The position numbers and the translations under genes were made by a program. Positions 54,371 through 61,392 of a stretch of DNA of 64,000 bases are shown piece after piece; within the stretch, counting starts at the first letter, position 1, and each line of letters opens with the position of its first letter. Location: assembly GCA_019802505.1 (NCBI GenBank), contig JAFMOC010000042.1, forward strand, positions 1,877,501-1,941,500. Reading direction: 5' to 3'. The notes under the pieces are model-generated. The model made no database searches, had not been told where the DNA came from, and saw only the letters and a list, made by a program, of their open reading frames with translations. This stretch comes from Corydoras sp. C115. Taxonomy: Eukaryota > Chordata > Actinopteri > Siluriformes > Callichthyidae.

Positions 54371-57337
54371 ATTATTTTTACAAATTATCTGCATCAAATA
54401 TCTGTTCTCAATTTCATTTTACTTTTCAATCATTACATTTTTGTAGTATCAGGTATGAAGCCAGAGGAAATGCCGGAAGTGAGGTTGGATACCCAGGAGA
54501 GGCACAGTGCGGGATATGAAGTGCATCACCAGAGAATGGTATAAACACATACAGTAAATTATGCATTTTAACTAATGTGCAAATTTATACAGTACACAGT
54601 GTACACCAAATAGAATAGAATAGAAACCTTTATTGTATGCAAGTACAGTGAGATTAAAAACTAATCCTGTCCAGTGCAAATATGTACTAAAATAATATGA
54701 TTAAGAAATTATAACTGTTCTGGAGAACTATACTCATACATTTACAAAGTTCAATAAAAAGTAAAGGGGTTACATACAGGGAAAGTGTATTTACAGTAAT
54801 AACTGAGTATAAAAGTAATAGTATATAGTAATAGTATTAAAAGGTACACAGAATTGCACATAGTTTGTAAACAATAATATTGCATATTGCGCTATAGTAA
54901 TGCATGTTATCAATATTAGTGAGATATGACTATATTGATCTACACTCACTAGGCACTTTATTAAGAATTTTTAATGAGCGAGATCAGCTGACAAGGATCA
55001 GGCTTTTTTGAGGTGACAATAACACTTTTTTGAGGCGAAATTTCTCTTGGTCAGTAATCAGATAAGAATAATCACCTTTTTGAAACGTGAAATTTTTTTT
55101 ACGTCAAAGAGTGGAAGTACAGAGTTAAGTAAACGTATCTTAAATTTGTTTTTCATTTATTCCAAAATTTCATATACATTTGTCTTGTTTGCAGTCTGTG
55201 AAAGGAGCACTAGGAGAGAAGACAGAGTCATCGGTAATGGACTTAATGGAATTAATGAACCTGACGTGGCTCCGCCTAATGAGTGTGTGCACACTTTAAA
55301 ACCTGAAACAGCGCATGCTGCGGGAGACAGGAGTTCACTCTAACAGAACGGGCTTTATTGCCAACAGCAAACATGCTTTCACTTCACGAAACACCAGGCT
55401 TTACAGCATTGCTTTTGCTGGATCCACTGTCTTTCCAGTATTGTCGTGTCGATTGAATCTCTCCCCCCCACAGCATGTACTGTTCCCAGTTCTAAAGGGC
55501 ACACACGATCATTAGGCGGTGCCACTTCAGGTGCATTAATTAACTTTAATCAAAGTCTATTACTGTTGGCTCTGCCTTCTCCCCTCCTGTGACACAGTCA
55601 TAACAGCTTTAGGCTACATTTAAATTGTTGACTACCCACTACACAGTAGGTAACAATGATTAGTATGTTAGATTACTCAGTTGTCAAGTAGCAGGTGAGA
55701 GTTTTGTGATTGACCTATTGACTTGGAAATCTTTTTGAAATGAGTGACAACTGCACCGTGAGTAATCCCATGATTAAACTGAAGCTGAATTATGTTCTAA
55801 AGCTAAAAGAGAGAAATATGTCAGAAAGTGGAGAGTCAGCTGTTTTACAGTGTATATATAAAATACAGCCACAAACATAAACAAAAAAATGAGGTCCAAT
55901 AACTAACAGCATTATAATTTTTAATGAAAAGTGGAATTTTGGAGTTGTGAGTATGACCAGTACTCACTGGTGTTCCTCAGGGCTCTGTATTTGGTCCTCT
56001 TTTCATTATACATGAAATCAGATGGCACAGTCATTCAGGGACATGGTTTCTCTTAAAACTGCTATGCTGATGACACTCAGCTTCATTTGTGTTTTGCCCC
56101 TGACAACACCGGATATCTGCCTGCGTTGCCAATATATCGGTTTGGATGGAGGCCCGTCATATCAAACTAAATTTAGCAAAAACAGAGCTCCACAATGTCT
56201 CCAGACGATTCAATCCATAATCTTGGTTTTATAATGACTCACATCCTAAATTCTCTAGCATGTCACCAAAACTTTCCGTTCCTTCAGATTCCTTCTTTAC
56301 AACATCAGGAAGATCAGACCTTTCTTGATTGAACATGCTACTCAACTGTTAGTTGTAAGAAACAACTCAAAAAACATCTCTGTCATAAACACCTGATGTT
56401 TAAAAAAAGCAGGTGGAGTGCAGGATAGGATAATGATTAGGTTTGAAAATACTACGGTGTAGCTGGGTTCTCATTTGTAAGTCGATTTGGATAAAAGCAT
56501 CTGCTAAATTACTAAATGTAAATGTAAGCCGTAATAACGCGATTAAATCTAGTACCTACTGTTAAGTAGGAAGTTTCCAGTCTTCTCATAAATCCTGGAG
56601 TGCGTCTATTTGAAACTGCCCACGCAATAAAAAGAGCACTTGTAAGGCACTGATAATAAACTAAGAGCCTGGCTCGCAATTGTAAGTTCCAATTCATTAC
56701 AGAAGTGATCAGCATGGATTAAGTTAAGGCTCATTGCCAGTCACCAGAGTTGTCAAGTCCACACCACATTTCATGGTTTTAGAAAATGTACTTTGTTTTT
56801 GTCCAGTCATTCTGAAACAGGAAATTAGTTATTTTGAAGTGTTGTTTTCTAATTGGAAGTTTTATCATGTGGTAACAGCACTGTCTAATGTAACAGCCCA
56901 GCCAGGTTTTATTGGACTTTTTATATGAGTGCTACATGTGAATTCATTGGTTAAATGAATTTAAGGATTCAAGTTTAAAGCCTTATAGCTGGCTTTATAT
57001 ATGTTCAGGTGTTCTTTGCTGAAGATGTAGGCTCCAACAAAGGAGCCTTCATTGGCCTGATGGTGGGAGGGGTGGTCATTGCTACCATTATTGTCATCAC
57101 ACTTGTAATGCTGCGGAAGAAGCAGTACTCCTCCATTCACCATGGTGTCGTTGAGGTGAGTACTGCGCCATGTCACTTGTACGTTGTGAAAAATTTTCAC
57201 CCTTGAACTTTTAATCACAAGTTTTTGATGTTCAGGTTGATGCAGCGGTGACTCCAGAAGAACGTCACCTTACCAAGATGCAGCAAAATGGCTATGAAAA
57301 CCCAACTTACAAGTTCTTCGAGCAGATGCAAAATTAA
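28931..57337 (+). CDS. app: Amyloid precursor protein gene (17 coding exons)
   Basis: A single-pass membrane protein cut by alpha-, beta- and gamma-secretases, with roles in adhesion and synapse biology. The joined exons total 2274 nt (757 residues). Domains by residue: signal peptide 1-20, E1 growth-factor-like domain about 21-120, copper-binding domain about 120-190, acidic region about 200-290, KPI about 303-360, E2 about 370-560, Abeta-like region 659-700, membrane helix about 688-710, cytoplasmic tail 711-757. The tail keeps VEVD (caspase site), the TPEER phosphorylation site (Thr730), YSSI and YENPTY. Exon lengths equal those of human APP in most exons (168, 130, 113, 134, 75, 159, 129, 100, 54, 147, 102). 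There is no counterpart of human exon 8. The intact Abeta segment separates it from APLP1 and APLP2. Assignment to appa rather than appb rests on the KPI exon and is moderate. Confidence 0.95.
29153..29207. repeat. (GT)n microsatellite
   Basis: About 27 GT units in intron 1, roughly 160 bp after exon 1. Confidence 0.95.
30712..31057 (+). mobile_element. SINE
   Basis: Full-length: head GGCACGGTGGCTTAGTG, B box GGTTCGAATCC, tail AAGCGGAATAGAATGAATG. Confidence 0.9.
31208..31579 (-). pseudogene. BED-finger fragment of a hAT transposase
   Basis: A 123-codon frame with the C-x2-C...H-x-H-like pattern of BED fingers: VLCQICKVEM followed by HNSITAMHKLLNVH. No downstream catalytic (RNase H-like) or dimerisation region is readable, so it is only an N-terminal fragment. 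BED domains also occur in domesticated genes, but the setting among transposon ends and SINEs favours a dead transposase. Confidence 0.5.
32105..32820 (-). mobile_element. L2 3' end, minus strand
   Basis: Begins with the tail TTCAAGTTCAAGTTATTTA and shows the complete L2 3' UTR. It ends before the RT is reached. Confidence 0.85.
32978..33391 (+). mobile_element. SINE containing a fragment of a second SINE family
   Basis: Head at 32978-33100 and tail at 33240-33391 belong to the main SINE. 33195-33238 (AAAAGCATCTGCTAAATGACTAAATG) is the tail of another tRNA-derived family. Ends in a GGAT tract. Confidence 0.75.
33442..33789 (-). mobile_element. SINE, minus strand
   Basis: Full-length copy in reverse orientation, head at 33789. 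It forms an inverted pair with the preceding copy. Confidence 0.85.
33790..35416. other. Intron 1 stretch, mostly AT-rich
   Basis: Apart from the hAT-like right end near 34712, I see no gene or clear repeat. A run of AACTTACTA/ACAAACTTAACTTAC motifs sits near 34190-34255. Confidence 0.5.
35417..35749 (+). mobile_element. SINE
   Basis: Near full-length copy; head slightly truncated, tail GGAGATAATGGATGGAATGG. Confidence 0.85.
36156..36454 (-). mobile_element. LTR-like insertion with GTCAT duplications
   Basis: 299 bp, TGTGACGG...ATACCA, flanked by GTCAT at 36151-36155 and 36455-36459. Internal AATAAA on the - strand near 36207. The right part (GTGCATTAATTAACTATAATCAAAGTC) is shared with the element at 55462-55596. 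Probably a solo LTR. Confidence 0.65.
37019..37745. mobile_element. Possible hAT end and fragment
   Basis: Starts CCAGTGATTCTCAATTATTTTC followed by C-rich sequence, wording common at termini of fish hAT elements. No transposase frame is visible. Ends where a SINE begins. Confidence 0.3.
37757..38021 (-). mobile_element. SINE, minus strand
   Basis: Tail-truncated copy, head at 38021. Confidence 0.85.
38405..38545 (+). mobile_element. Second tRNA-SINE family, 3' part
   Basis: Contains TTGTAAGTCGCTTTGGATAAAAGC and the tail AATGTAATGTAAATG. Related copies occur at 56405-56530, 61393-61605 and, reversed, 53978-54195. Confidence 0.65.
38752..38784. repeat. (TA)n microsatellite
   Basis: Pure alternating AT tract directly before a SINE pair. 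Confidence 0.9.
38797..38946 (-). mobile_element. SINE fragment, minus strand
   Basis: Internally deleted; lies head to head with the next + strand copy. Confidence 0.75.
38972..39318 (+). mobile_element. SINE
   Basis: Full-length copy starting GGCGGCACGGTGGCTTAGCG. Confidence 0.9.
39815..39980. mobile_element. MITE with 11-bp terminal inverted repeats
   Basis: 166 bp starting TCAGGGGTGGA and ending TCCACCCCTGA, flanked by CCTTT (39810-39814 and 39981-39985). Interior contains GTTCTTAAAGTT and CTTAAAAGTCTC/GAGACTTAAG, which pair with each other. No coding capacity. The superfamily is not determinable from this copy; hAT is possible from the 5-bp duplication. Confidence 0.8.
39981..40845. 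other. Intron 1, AT-rich
   Basis: No gene or assignable repeat seen. Confidence 0.5.
40846..41033 (+). mobile_element. SINE, 3' part
   Basis: Starts at TCCAAAAACATGGATCAG with small deletions; tail GGGAGATAATGAATGAATGA. Confidence 0.8.
41328..41643 (-). mobile_element. SINE, minus strand
   Basis: Diverged full-length copy, head at 41643. Confidence 0.8.
41644..43244. other. End of intron 1
   Basis: AT-rich. A 117-codon - strand frame at 42153-42506 has hydrophobic stretches but no recognisable family or context. Nothing else is seen before the exon 2 acceptor (TTACAG). Confidence 0.5.
43245..43412 (+). CDS. app: app exon 2: growth-factor-like domain
   Basis: 168 nt, phase 0 at both ends. 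Encodes LLAEPQVAMFCGKLNMHINV and TKEGILQYCQE, two of the most conserved APP stretches. Confidence 0.97.
43680..43900 (-). mobile_element. L2 3' UTR fragment in intron 2
   Basis: Contains AACAGTGTAGGACAGCCATG and GTCCATTGAGGGCTTCCTGC, matching the reversed L2 tail. Confidence 0.65.
43996..44125 (+). CDS. app: app exon 3: heparin-binding part of E1
   Basis: 130 nt, ends in phase 1, donor GTAAGT. Encodes VVEANQPVSIQNWCKKGKRQC and VVPYRCL. The mammalian THPH after the last Cys of the loop is replaced by SRVQ, so both histidines are absent. Confidence 0.97.
44660..44780 (+). mobile_element. SINE head, split by an L2 insertion
   Basis: Head to GGGTTCTCCAG; the same SINE resumes at 46239 (TTTCCTCCCACAATCC) and ends near 46470. 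The L2 at 44781-46238 sits inside it. Confidence 0.8.
44781..46238 (-). mobile_element. L2 LINE, 5'-truncated, minus strand, nested in a SINE
   Basis: 3' UTR at 44781-45480. The RT C-terminal frame at 45473-45859 and the following part at 45909-46262 match the + strand copy at 17690-18440, with a frame break near 45900. The position equivalent to the TGA at 18276 is an Arg codon here. Confidence 0.85.
46239..46470 (+). mobile_element. SINE tail, second half of the split copy
   Basis: Continues the SINE begun at 44660; ends GCAGAAGATAATGGGTGAA. Confidence 0.8.
46607..46952 (+). mobile_element. SINE
   Basis: Full-length copy ending about 110 bp before app exon 4. Confidence 0.9.
47064..47176 (+). 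CDS. app: app exon 4: copper-binding domain, first half
   Basis: 113 nt, phase 1 to 0. Encodes [20 protein letters not shown] and ESHLHWHTVAKE; the copper ligands His148 and His152 (human His147 and His151) are conserved. Confidence 0.97.
47443..47630 (+). CDS. app: app exon 5: copper-binding domain, second half
   Basis: 188 nt, phase 0 to 2. The acceptor is the less usual GGAAG. Encodes NLHDFGMLLPCGIDRFRGVE and SDVWWGGAENEY. The Tyr that coordinates copper in human APP (Tyr168) is Phe169 here (TTT, 47476-47478); the neighbouring Met171 is kept. Confidence 0.97.
47760..48010 (+). CDS. app: app exon 6: acidic region
   Basis: 251 nt, phase 2 to 1. Asp/Glu-rich, then a Thr run and ESIEEVVRG, as in other APPs. 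The following GTAGGA donor is used with the KPI exon either included or skipped. Confidence 0.95.
48029..48073. repeat. (CA)n microsatellite
   Basis: About 17 CA units plus interrupted copies, starting 19 bp after exon 6. Confidence 0.9.
48642..48812 (+). CDS. app: app exon 7: Kunitz protease inhibitor domain
   Basis: 171 nt (57 codons, phase 1 to 1), so it can be skipped in frame. All six Kunitz cysteines are present, with GPCHARLSRWYF, CAPFTFGGCGGNRNNFES and EEYCMAVC. The P1 residue after the second Cys, Arg in human APP, is His here (CAT, 48677-48679). The donor chosen is GTAAGT at 48813, which keeps the frame with exon 9 (Val-Leu-Pro-Thr junction). Whether the domain still inhibits trypsin-like proteases is doubtful. 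Confidence 0.95.
48813..50040. other. Intron after the KPI exon
   Basis: No counterpart of mammalian exon 8 is seen. Contains a short CA tract near 49361-49381. Confidence 0.5.
50045..50325 (-). mobile_element. tRNA-derived SINE of another family
   Basis: Reverse orientation: GCCTTGCTCATGGACACTTCAG and GGACCGGGAATCAAACCTGTG (B-box complement), ending at ACCACAAGCCTACAACTACC. Confidence 0.65.
50340..50760 (-). mobile_element. L2 reverse-transcriptase fragment
   Basis: On the - strand: FETVIHAFMQSRLDYCNALY, then LSSLHWLPVHFRINF, conserved L2 C-terminal motifs. A different, older subfamily from the copy at 16294. Confidence 0.8.
51049..51182 (+). CDS. app: app exon 9: start of E2
   Basis: 134 nt, phase 1 to 0. 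Encodes NEHAHFQKAKERLEAKHREK; the growth-promoting RERMS motif of human APP reads REKMS. Confidence 0.97.
51258..51332 (+). CDS. app: app exon 10: E2
   Basis: 75 nt, phase 0. Encodes VMREWEEAERQVKSLPRADK and KAVIQ. Confidence 0.97.
51333..52105. other. Intron 10, no feature seen
   Basis: AT-rich; no gene or repeat recognised. Confidence 0.6.
52106..52264 (+). CDS. app: app exon 11: E2 helix
   Basis: 159 nt, phase 0. Encodes EQEAANERQQLVETHIARVE and LNDRRR. Confidence 0.97.
52365..52493 (+). CDS. app: app exon 12: E2
   Basis: 129 nt, phase 0. Encodes [20 protein letters not shown] and RMVDPKKAAQI, the E2 heparin-binding helix. Confidence 0.97.
52580..52679 (+). CDS. app: app exon 13: end of E2
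   Basis: 100 nt, phase 0 to 1. Contains an N-glycosylation sequon Asn-Gln-Ser, as in mammals. Confidence 0.96.
52866..53025 (-). mobile_element. SINE, minus strand, 5' part
   Basis: Head and part of the body in intron 13. Confidence 0.75.
53078..53245 (+). repeat. Dispersed repeat, copy 1
   Basis: TATGAATGTAATGCAGTCAG to AATCAGATTTAAAGAC resembles 58828-58950. The end (AGAATACTTTGTTGATACC...GGGGGAAAATTGT) looks like a LINE 3' tail. Confidence 0.55.
53296..53496 (+). CDS. app: app exon 14: linker
   Basis: 201 nt, phase 1 to 1. Encodes VSYGNDALMPDLPDS and an acidic linker ending NQANTDNH. Shorter than human (222 nt). Confidence 0.93.
53899..53952 (+). CDS. app: app exon 15: skippable linker
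   Basis: 54 nt, phase 1 to 1. Encodes EPVDARPVPDRGLPTRP. In mammals this exon is alternatively skipped. Confidence 0.96.
53978..54195 (-). mobile_element. Second tRNA-SINE family, reversed
   Basis: GCAGACACTATTATCCAAAGC, GGGCCTTGCTCAAGGACCCAC and GGGATTTGAACCCAC in order; the reverse complement has tRNA-like B box GTTCAAATCCC. Confidence 0.7.
54284..54366. repeat. (TA)n microsatellite
   Basis: About 40 uninterrupted AT units, 80 bp upstream of exon 16. Confidence 0.95.
54447..54538 (+). CDS. app: app exon 16: beta-secretase site and Abeta N-terminus
   Basis: 92 nt, phase 1 to 0. Abeta would start at Asp659: EVRL then DTQERHSAGYEVHHQRM. A second acceptor AG six bases on (start 54453) would keep the frame and drop two residues. 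Confidence 0.94.
54607..54900 (-). repeat. LINE-like 3' end
   Basis: AATAGAATAGAATAGAAACCTTTATTG-type start, typical of reversed tails of fish LINEs; the rest is AT-rich and uninformative. Confidence 0.45.
55195..55605. mobile_element. Fold-back element in the intron between the Abeta exons
   Basis: The left arm (about 55195-55328) and right arm (about 55462-55596) are diverged reverse complements: GTGGCTCCGCCTAATGAG against CGATCATTAGGCGGTGCC(AC), and CAGCGCATGCTG against CAGCATGTACTG. The middle has AATAAA on the - strand near 55352. The right arm resembles the insertion at 36156-36454. Confidence 0.65.
55960..56215 (+). mobile_element. L2 reverse-transcriptase fragment
   Basis: Contains CTCACTGGTGTTCCTCAGGG (GVPQG) and TATGCTGATGACACTCAGCT (YADDTQ), followed by CAAACTAAATTTAGCAAAAACAGA. 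Frames are broken. Confidence 0.75.
56405..56530 (+). mobile_element. Second tRNA-SINE family, 3' part
   Basis: Same wording as 38405-38545, ending TAAATTACTAAATGTAAATG. Confidence 0.65.
57009..57155 (+). CDS. app: app exon 17: Abeta C-terminus and membrane helix
   Basis: 147 nt, phase 0. VFFAEDVGSNKGAFIGLMVG, then GVVIATIIVITLVMLRKKQ. Against human, Abeta position 31 is Phe instead of Ile and position 44 is Ile instead of Val. Confidence 0.98.
57236..57337 (+). CDS. app: app exon 18: cytoplasmic tail and stop
   Basis: 102 nt including TAA. VDAAVTPEERHLTKMQQNGY then ENPTYKFFEQMQN, the adaptor-binding tail. Confidence 0.98.
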   Translation, partial: VDAAVTPEERHLTKMQQNGYENPTYKFFEQMQN

Positions 57338-57803
57338 AAGGATTGATTATTCCCTGCTGTTTCCCTTCACCTCACTCCATCAGGACACCGAACACACACT
57401 ACGTAGTCTCATACACACTAGTGTCAGACTTGTGGAGATGGGAGTGGCTTCTGTCATCATTTCACCCAGTTATGCATAAGTGCTCTGTGTGCTAGCACAA
57501 AAAAGCCATACATCTTGCCAAACTTCTGTCCGTCTGGACATCCGTACCCATAGTCATCTCATTCTTGACGCTTTTCCCAGTCATCAATGTCTGTTCCTTC
57601 TTTCTGTTTTAGTGTAACCTCTCTTCCTGTTGCTGCTGTCTCCAGCTCTCGACCATCCTGTCTTTCTTGGACGTTCAGACAATTGCAGTGCTGGGTGTGA
57701 GTCCAAAAAGACTCCAAGAGCAAAGATAGCAGAAGAAGAATAATGCACATTTAAGCTTTCCATTTTAAGATCTCTTTTTTATTTCAGAAAAGAAGAATAT
57801 TTA

Positions 57804-57886
<83 letters not shown>

Positions 57887-58581
57887 CATATATAAATAAG
57901 ATGTAAGAGAATAATGAATATGTTTTTTTATTCTATGTGTAATGTGTTGAAATAAGGCAAACACTTGCTGTTCCTATTTAGTGCATGGTGATTATGACCA
58001 GAGAGAAGGTTTCCAGTCCGCACACTGGCTTCCACCTCTCTCACTTAGAGATTTTAGCTGAATTGTACATTTTAGTGTTTTCTCGTGAGCATATCTGAAG
58101 CTTTGTTGTTACATACATGCTTTAAATGAAGTAAGTGCTTTTGTTTTTGTTTTTTTATTGACAATGCTATGACATGCACATTCACACGGTTGCATGGGGC
58201 TGGAGAAGCTGTAATATAATTATGAAGTATATTAGCCCATGTCTTTGGTTGACTGTCCTATGCACTTTTTCATTCTGTTTCATTCAAGTGAAGGAATTAG
58301 TGGAGATTTCTAGCTTGAATCGGCTTGGATTGCTTTGAATGACTAACAGTGTCTGGTTCCAATTTACTTTCTGTTGTATTTATTCTCTTCTTAAACACTA
58401 GGTGAAACAGAATCTCTTTAGTCATTCTTAGCGTTGGGTAATCCACTGTCTATCTTTGTATACAGGCAACTGCTCAGTAGAACGTGTCAGAACTAAAACT
58501 TGGACAATTGGAAATAATTGGCGACATTATATGACTAATTAAGCAATAAAACACAAGAGGGGATGCATTATTGTGAATAAA
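57338..58581 (+). promoter_or_regulatory. app: app 3' UTR with candidate poly(A) signals
   Basis: No other gene starts here. AATAAA occurs at 58545-58550 and 58576-58581, giving a 3' UTR of about 1.2 kb. A long TA tract lies at about 57810-57882 inside it. Confidence 0.6.
57810..57882. repeat. (TA)n microsatellite in the 3' UTR
   Basis: About 36 alternating TA units. Confidence 0.95.
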
Positions 58582-58827
58582 TGATGGGAAAGTGTGTTGT
58601 TAGATAATTAAGTCTCTTGCCCGTGATTCATTCACAATAACGCATGCCCTCTTGGCCTTATAGCTTTTATAAAACCTCTTACAAACACACTATAATTAAA
58701 AAAAATAATAAAATGCATTTAAATAAAAGCATAATCATTAATAAACTGGTTCTGCGATGTAATGTAATTACTGCTAAATTACAGAACATAGTTTTATAAA
58801 AAGCATCGGGAAAATCATTGGTGTCAC

Positions 58828-58950
58828 GCACTGATACGAATGTGAAGCAGTCAGAGGTGTGTGTTATTGTCAATAATGTCACGGCTAGACAAACAGCTTG
58901 GCCAATCAGATTTAAGGACCAAACTACCCCTTTTATAATCAGAATTAACA
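58828..58950 (+). repeat. Dispersed repeat, copy 2
   Basis: TACGAATGTGAAGCAGTCAG to GGCCAATCAGATTTAAGGAC, parallel to 53078-53200. Confidence 0.55.
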
Positions 58951-60055
58951 TTGGCAGTTGTAGGTGTAACAGATTTACAGATGGTCAGACCTCAACCCAA
59001 AAAGAAGGTGATTAACATTCGGAATCTCAAGCAAGCAAGCTCCACTTCCATTCCATTCCTTCCAAGCTGTTTTCATCAAAAGTTTTATCAGGTGTGGTTA
59101 TGCAAGGATACTCAGAGTTGAGTGTCTGTGGTCAGTAGGGGGCAGTGAAGAAAGGAAAGACTTTCCATTGTGGTCAATCTCTCCTTCTTTCTGTCTTTCC
59201 CCCCTGGATGTACAGTATCTAACCAAATAAATTGGCTTAGACATGGGGAAAGCTTTCTACACTGTATCCCATTAATAAAGTTTTGAATGTACATAACCTT
59301 AAGTCTTGACTTGATCTTTTGTTCTAGGATGAGGTTACAAAAAAAAGACATCAAATGCACCAAACGTACATTTTATTAGGAACATACATGTACTTTAATC
59401 ATGACAGCATTGTGAGGCATATAGTCATGGTTAAATCCACAATCAGTATGTTGACTTTGCCATTCTTTCCAGAAATGCTGGTTTGAGCAGAACTCCTAAA
59501 ATGGGTTTTTTTTTTTTATTATTTTACTTTAATGACTTGATGAAACCGGTTCAAGCTAAAAGAAAGTCTACAGATATTTAGATATAAGCGTAATTTCAGG
59601 TGTACCGAATAAATTGCTTGGTAAGTTTATTGTGCTTAAGTCGTAATAAACTTTAAATGTTCCATATAATTGTATATGTTGTCACTTTTCTAAAACAGCA
59701 CTATATATCCATGTGCATATTGTTTCCTTAACTATTGATTTGTGTTGTTCTCTTATTTGTAAATTGCTTTGTCTAAAAGCACAAGTACAGCAAGGAGGAA
59801 AAAAAGATGCTTTGATGTTGTGCTCATAATTTTGTTTTTAATCACATCCACTGCTTACTTTCACTTTTAAGGCAACCGTTTGGCTGTGACTGTTCAAAAT
59901 CCATTTCGTTCATCATTTAAATAAGGTTTGTACAGAGGGGTCAGGGTTAGGGTGTCAAAGCCTCTGCAGGAAGGTTCTTCATGTGCTCCTTGGCATTGTG
60001 GCTTGTATGTATTATTTAATTTTGTGTGGGTGCACTTCCCACCCCCCAGTTTTCA
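58951..60055. other. Unannotated stretch downstream of app
   Basis: AT-rich; a second-family SINE-like tail (TTGTAAATTGCTTTGTCTAAAAGC) near 59757. No gene seen. Confidence 0.5.
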
Positions 60056-60378
60056 TTAATTCATTCATTATCTTCCGCTTTATCCTCTATTAGGGTCGCG
60101 GTGGGGTTCCCCATGCCCATCCAGGGGAGAATGTCTCGGGCGCTGGGCAGATACACCCAGGACAGGGCGCCAATCCATCGCTGGGCACACACTCCATCAC
60201 ACAATTTGGAGAACTCAATTGACTTGATCCATGTTTTTGGACTGTGGGAGGAAACCGGAGATCCCCGAGGAAACCCACGCAGACACGGGGAGAACATGGA
60301 AACTCCACCCAGATGGGGATTCGAACCGGAAATCCCTAGCGCTGAGAGGCGAACGTGCTAACCACTAAGCCACCGTAC
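60056..60378 (-). mobile_element. SINE, minus strand
   Basis: Near full-length with a short internal deletion near 60200; followed by a C-rich run. Confidence 0.9.
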
Positions 60379-60473
60379 CCCCCCCCCCCTGCCCCAGTTT
60401 AAAAATCATAGCATTAGCACCCCTTGTTCAGGAATAAATGATCAGTAAGTTACAAAATGTATCAAATTTTCTT

Positions 60474-60712
60474 GTGGTGGCTTAGTGGTTAGCACATTCA
60501 CCTCTCAGTGCTGGGGATCCAGGTGTAAATCCTAATCTGGGTGGAGTTTCCGTGTTTTCCGTGTCCGTGTGTTTCCTCCGGGTTCTCAGGTTTACTCCCA
60601 TAGTCCAAAAACATGGATTCAAGGTAAATTGAATGCTCTAAATTGCCCCATATAGTGTGTGTGAGTGAGCGTGCCCAGAGATAGATTTGCACCCTGTCCT
60701 GGGTGTATCTGC
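60474..60712 (+). mobile_element. SINE, first part, split by a solo LTR
   Basis: Runs to GTGTATCTGC and is continued at 61248 (CTGCCCAGTGCCC) to about 61335. Confidence 0.8.
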
Positions 60713-61247
60713 TGTGGGTAAATCTACCCGCACGTTCGTTTAAAAAGGAGGAGATCACACCAACAGTTCTGAGTGAAGAAATAACATTTATTAATACAAC
60801 AGAAATCTGGGGAGAAGAGCGCAGTCAACAACCCATGCACGATCTGCCTGTTCTCCGACCTCGCTTTTCTGACTCCAAGTACCCTTCTGCACAGGCCCCC
60901 ACCTTTGCTGCTCTTCCATCTCAGATTGATCACCTGTGGGCCACCCCGCCCGAGCAGAAGTTATTCTGCTTAGTGTAAAATAATGATGCTTCTTGTTATC
61001 AGAACGTTTGTAGTCAACCGACCCGTGTAATACTACTCCCTGCTGGTGACTCCCTTCTGTACATCCTGACCTTGACACAGAGATACATTCTCACGTGGGT
61101 CTGATTAGAGAACAACACTGCCGTAGCTTGTTAAAAGTATGAGAACTTAAGCAATATTAATTCCTGAAATAAATTAATAATGCTTTGATCTACATTTACT
61201 ACTTGTAAATATTAAATGCGTAATAATGCTCATTATTTTTCCCTTCA
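60713..61247 (-). mobile_element. Solo LTR inserted in a SINE
   Basis: 535 bp, + strand TGTGGGTA...CCCTTCA, flanked by CTGC on both sides (60709-60712, 61248-61251). The SINE is restored exactly if the insert is removed, which fixes both ends. AATAAA on the - strand near 60788 gives the orientation. Confidence 0.8.
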
Positions 61248-61392
61248 CTGCCCAGTGCCCAAAACTCCCCTGGATGGGGAACCCCCGGCAACCTTAGTAG
61301 AGGATTAAGGAGAATATAATGAATTAATGAGTTAAATTAAACATTTTCTTGTACAACATATATTTGGGTAGACCGTGTGTCAAGAGACTCGT

